Source: CAIZIN01 sp964483025
GTDB lineage: Bacteria > Patescibacteriota > Minisyncoccia > Phycocordibacterales > CAIZIN01
Length of the DNA: 22,959 nt
Direction: 5' to 3'
NCBI GenBank assembly: GCA_964483025.1
Contig: CAYZZT010000008.1
Span: forward strand, 1 to 22,959
A model generated the notes under the pieces. The model was not told the DNA's origin and did not search any database. It was given only the letters and a program-made list of their open reading frames with translations. Position numbers and translations under genes: made by a program. Positions 21,099 to 22,959 of this stretch are shown piece by piece (position 1 is the stretch's first letter; every line of letters begins with the position of its first letter).

Positions 21099-21228
21099 TG
21101 TCATTCCGGCGAAGGCTGGAATTCAGTCTGAAAGATTCCGAATTCGAATTTGGATGCGAGACTGGATCCCTGCCTTCGCAGGGATGACATAAAATATACT
21201 CGTGCCGGAGCACTTTTTATTTTATGTC
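21099..21228. repeat. TGTCAT...ATGACA element plus GACATAAAATA hairpin
   Basis: 21099-21189 is a 91-bp element with ends TGTCATTCC / GGGATGACA, hairpins ATTCCGGC-gaag-GCTGGAAT and ATCCCTGC-cttc-GCAGGGAT, and TTCAGTCTG and CTGGATCCC between. Its end overlaps a second hairpin with arms GACATAAAATA (21186-21196) / TATTTTATGTC (21218-21228) around CGTGC-cgga-GCACT. The whole lies between pilT and pilC. Confidence 0.85.
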
Positions 21229-21240
21229 AATTAAAAATTT

Positions 21241-21272
21241 AAGCTTTTGTACTCAAAAGCTTATGCTATAAT
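21241..21272 (+). promoter_or_regulatory. pilC promoter with TACT-loop hairpin
   Basis: Hairpin AAGCTTTTG-TACT-CAAAAGCTT (21241-21262) is followed 1 nt later by the extended -10 TGC-TATAAT (21264-21272). The ATG at 21279 is 6 nt beyond, so the message should be leaderless. The hairpin occupies part of the region where the -35 would be. Confidence 0.6.
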
Positions 21273-21278
21273 ATATAC

Positions 21279-22487
21279 ATGTTATTCAACTACAAAGCTA
21301 TTGACCCAAAAGGGTCAGAATTAAATGGTTCCATAGATGCACTTAATGTTGATGTTGCTATCAACTCACTTCAGCACCGTGGACTTATTATTAAATCAAT
21401 AAATTCGCAAGAAGATAGTGGTTCTGTTTTAAATAAACAGCTTGCAATATTTAACCGAATATCCAATAAAGATATTGTTATTGTTTCAAGACAGCTTGCA
21501 ACACTTTTTGAGGCTCAAGTTTCGGCTTTGCGAGTATTTCGACTTATAGCAAATGAAACACCAAATCCAACACTTGGTTTAAAACTTCAAGATGTTGCAG
21601 ATCGTATTCAGGGCGGAGAATCAATCTCAAAAGCAATGGAGCATCACAATACTGTTTTTTCTTCCTTCTTTACAAATATGGTTAGAGCCGGAGAAGAGTC
21701 TGGCAAGCTAGACCAAACTTTTTCGTTTTTAGCAGATTATTTAGATAGAAACTACGAAGTGGCGACAAAAGCTAAAAATGCTTTAATATATCCAGCTTTC
21801 GTTATTGCAACTTTCTTTGCTGTGATGGGCTTAATGCTCACAATGGTTATTCCAAAAATTACGGGGATTTTGAAAGATTCGGGGCAGGAAATTCCACTAT
21901 ATACAAAAATAGTTATGGCAATATCTGATTTTCTTGTAAATTATGGAGTTTTCTTTTTAATTGCACTTGTCATTGGAGCTTTCTTTTTTGTAAGATTTGT
22001 GCGCACTCCAGCTGGTAAAGCCTCTTTTGACGCATTTAAGCTTGCCGTACCTTTTGTAGGAGATTTGTATAAAAAACTTTATCTTTCCCGTATTGCGGAT
22101 AACATGAATACAATGCTTACTTCTGGTATCCCTATGGTGCGTGCGCTTGAAATTACAAAAGATGTTGTGGATAATCAGGTGTATCACAGTGCGATGGAGG
22201 ATGTGCTTGAAAGTGTGAAGGGTGGTACTGCTGTTTCAGATGCGATGGCGCGTCATGAAGAAATTCCAGGAATTATGACAGCAATGATGAAAATTGGTGA
22301 GGAAACCGGAAACTTGGGAGAAATTTTAGCAACACTTGCGAAGTTTTACAGAAGGGAGGTGATGAACGCTGTGGATACTCTTGTGGATTTGATTGAGCCT
22401 GTCATGATTGTGATGCTCGGTCTTGGTGTTGGAATTTTGCTCGCTTCTGTGCTTATACCGATTTATAATGTGTCTTCCACTTTTTAA
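21279..22487 (+). CDS. pilC: Type IV pilus platform protein PilC
   Basis: Inner-membrane platform on which PilB and PilT act. 402 aa, the usual length. It begins LFNYKAIDPKGSELNGSIDALNVDVAINSLQHRGL (typical PilC/GspF start). Two GspF repeats follow: one from DIVIVSRQLATLFEAQVSALRVFRLIANET to the helix LIYPAFVIATFFAVMGLMLTMVIPKI, the other from LYLSRIADNMNTMLTSGIPMVRALEITKDVV to VDLIEPVMIVMLGLGVGILLASVLIPIYN. Three hydrophobic stretches are visible (about 168-190, 213-236 and 370-395). It has its own leaderless promoter after the repeat-filled gap, so it may be transcribed apart from pilT. No pilin or peptidase gene follows within the window. Confidence 0.95.
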   Translation: MLFNYKAIDPKGSELNGSIDALNVDVAINSLQHRGLIIKSINSQEDSGSVLNKQLAIFNRISNKDIVIVSRQLATLFEAQVSALRVFRLIANETPNPTLGLKLQDVADRIQGGESISKAMEHHNTVFSSFFTNMVRAGEESGKLDQTFSFLADYLDRNYEVATKAKNALIYPAFVIATFFAVMGLMLTMVIPKITGILKDSGQEIPLYTKIVMAISDFLVNYGVFFLIALVIGAFFFVRFVRTPAGKASFDAFKLAVPFVGDLYKKLYLSRIADNMNTMLTSGIPMVRALEITKDVVDNQVYHSAMEDVLESVKGGTAVSDAMARHEEIPGIMTAMMKIGEETGNLGEILATLAKFYRREVMNAVDTLVDLIEPVMIVMLGLGVGILLASVLIPIYNVSSTF

Positions 22488-22500
22488 AAATCTCCCCTTC

Positions 22501-22556
22501 TGTCATTCCCGCACCCGTATTCACGAGTGTAAACTCCAGCGGGAATACAGTCTGAA
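22501..22556. repeat. TGTCATTCCCGC half element with long loop
   Basis: ATTCCCGC (22505-22512) pairs with GCGGGAAT (22539-22546) around a 26-nt loop (ACCCGTATTCACGAGTGTAA then ACTCCA). ACAGTCTGAAA follows. The same extended layout recurs at 22914-22957. Confidence 0.8.
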
Positions 22557-22633
22557 AATGTAGAGGAGTCTGGCCTTTTCCTGATTTTTAAAAAGTGGAC
22601 GCAGACTTACGCGGACTATAGTCACGAGTATTT

Positions 22634-22792
22634 TTCTGGAGAAAAATCTCTCGACCCCGACTCGCACCGACGTGCTCCGTCTTTGAAATTGGGTCACAAA
22701 TAATTTTCTACTGAAAATTTTCTCGACCCCGACTCAGTCGCCTTCGCTCCCTCCGTCTTTCAATCTGATACCCATCAGATTAAACCCGTCCC
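22634..22792 (+). repeat. Three-hairpin structured repeat, copies B and B2
   Basis: First a partial unit (ATTTTTC-tgga-GAAAAAT, CTCGACCCCGACTCGCACC, linker TCCGTCTTT at 22676-22684). Then comes a full copy at 22691-22792: GGGTCAC, AATTTTC-TACT-GAAAATT (22702-22719), CGACCCCGACTCAG, linker TCCGTCTTT (22752-22760), AATCTGAT-accc-ATCAGATT. The second unit is the close relative of 9355-9255. No gene is seen from 22488 to the window end. Confidence 0.8.
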
Positions 22793-22832
22793 AATTTCAA
22801 CAGACGACGCAGACCTAATACAGATAAAAAAA

Positions 22833-22870
22833 GAGAAGGGGCGATTTTCAGTAGAAAATCGCCCCCCTCT
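22833..22870. repeat. GC-flanked hairpin with AGTA loop
   Basis: GGGGCGATTTTC (22838-22849)-AGTA-GAAAATCGCCCC (22854-22865), extended by AGAG/CTCT outside one mismatch. It is the strongest hairpin in the distal gap and could stop transcripts from pilC, though it lacks a T run. Confidence 0.7.
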
Positions 22871-22957
22871 GTCATTCTCGTGAAGACGAGAATCCATCGT
22901 CGCACCAGCATTGTCATTCCCGCACTTGCCTTCGCGAGCATAAACTCCGGCGGGAAT
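22871..22957. repeat. Two further TGTCATT half elements
   Basis: ATTCTCGT-gaag-ACGAGAAT at 22874-22893 and ATTCCCGC...GCGGGAAT at 22916-22957, each preceded by GTC and followed by CC or CT. The second has a 26-nt loop ending TAAACTCCG, like that at 22501. The window ends inside or at the edge of it. Confidence 0.8.
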
Positions 22958-22959
22958 CT

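Noticed and set aside
1..22959. Alternative code with TGA as Gly or Trp
   Set aside because: Frames are intact under the standard code, and the 92-aa gene ends with TGA just before its terminator; no in-frame TGA is needed anywhere.

Overview
This window reads as chromosomal DNA of a small-genome, AT-rich Patescibacteria (Candidate Phyla Radiation) bacterium, most likely of the Parcubacteria type. The indications are the gene set (a compact type IV pilus cluster with a lone receiver protein between pilB and pilT, a free-standing SWIB protein, a DUF5652-like protein, a short RecQ, a minimal ComF), tRNA genes without an encoded CCA, and start codons that mostly lack a Shine-Dalgarno site but have a -10 box only 5-15 nt upstream. 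TGA ends at least one gene and glycine is coded normally, so the standard bacterial code fits. The lineage call is inference from content; no marker phylogeny was possible.

Layout. 1-1300 (minus strand): the trans-translation pair, with tmRNA cut by the window start, a GIY-YIG protein, and smpB. 1436-3373: ftsH. 3587-4844: two uncharacterised plus-strand genes, the second an HTH protein with a LAGLIDADG-like part. 4897-4969: tRNA-Ile(UAU). 5002-9192 (minus strand): a membrane-anchored lysozyme-fold-like protein, a two-gene operon of small proteins (92 and 48 aa), recG, and a small membrane protein. 9255-9600: structured repeats. 9652-11148: recQ. 11275-12218: two tRNA-Ser genes on opposite strands (anticodons ACU and GCU) around a SWIB gene, each next to a partial copy of itself. 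12304-13769: a RecB-family Fe-S nuclease and a DUF5652-like protein with a cysteine-rich tail. 13770-14266: more structured repeats. 14266-14916: comF (minus). 14947-22487: the pilus machine pilM-pilN-pilO-(PilP-like)-pilB-receiver-pilT-pilC. 22488-22959: structured repeats again.

How the genes fit together. SmpB and tmRNA rescue stalled ribosomes; FtsH is one of the proteases that can remove tagged proteins. The pilus cluster has the inner-membrane alignment complex (PilM/N/O plus a PilP-position protein), the extension ATPase (PilB), the retraction ATPase (PilT) and the platform (PilC). ComF lies divergently next to pilM, and RecG, RecQ and a RecB-family nuclease are nearby, which fits DNA uptake followed by recombination, although nothing here proves competence.

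The most unusual content is between the genes. Almost every long gap is built from short hairpins whose stem sequences differ from copy to copy but stay base-paired, joined by conserved linkers (TGTCAT...ATGACA ends, a TCCGTCTTT linker, TACT loops, CGACACAAAA stems, CGCAGAC repeats, GC-rich palindromic inserts). I treat this structure-conserving, sequence-variable mosaic as the main candidate for something undescribed. Fragments of both tRNA-Ser genes are caught up in it.
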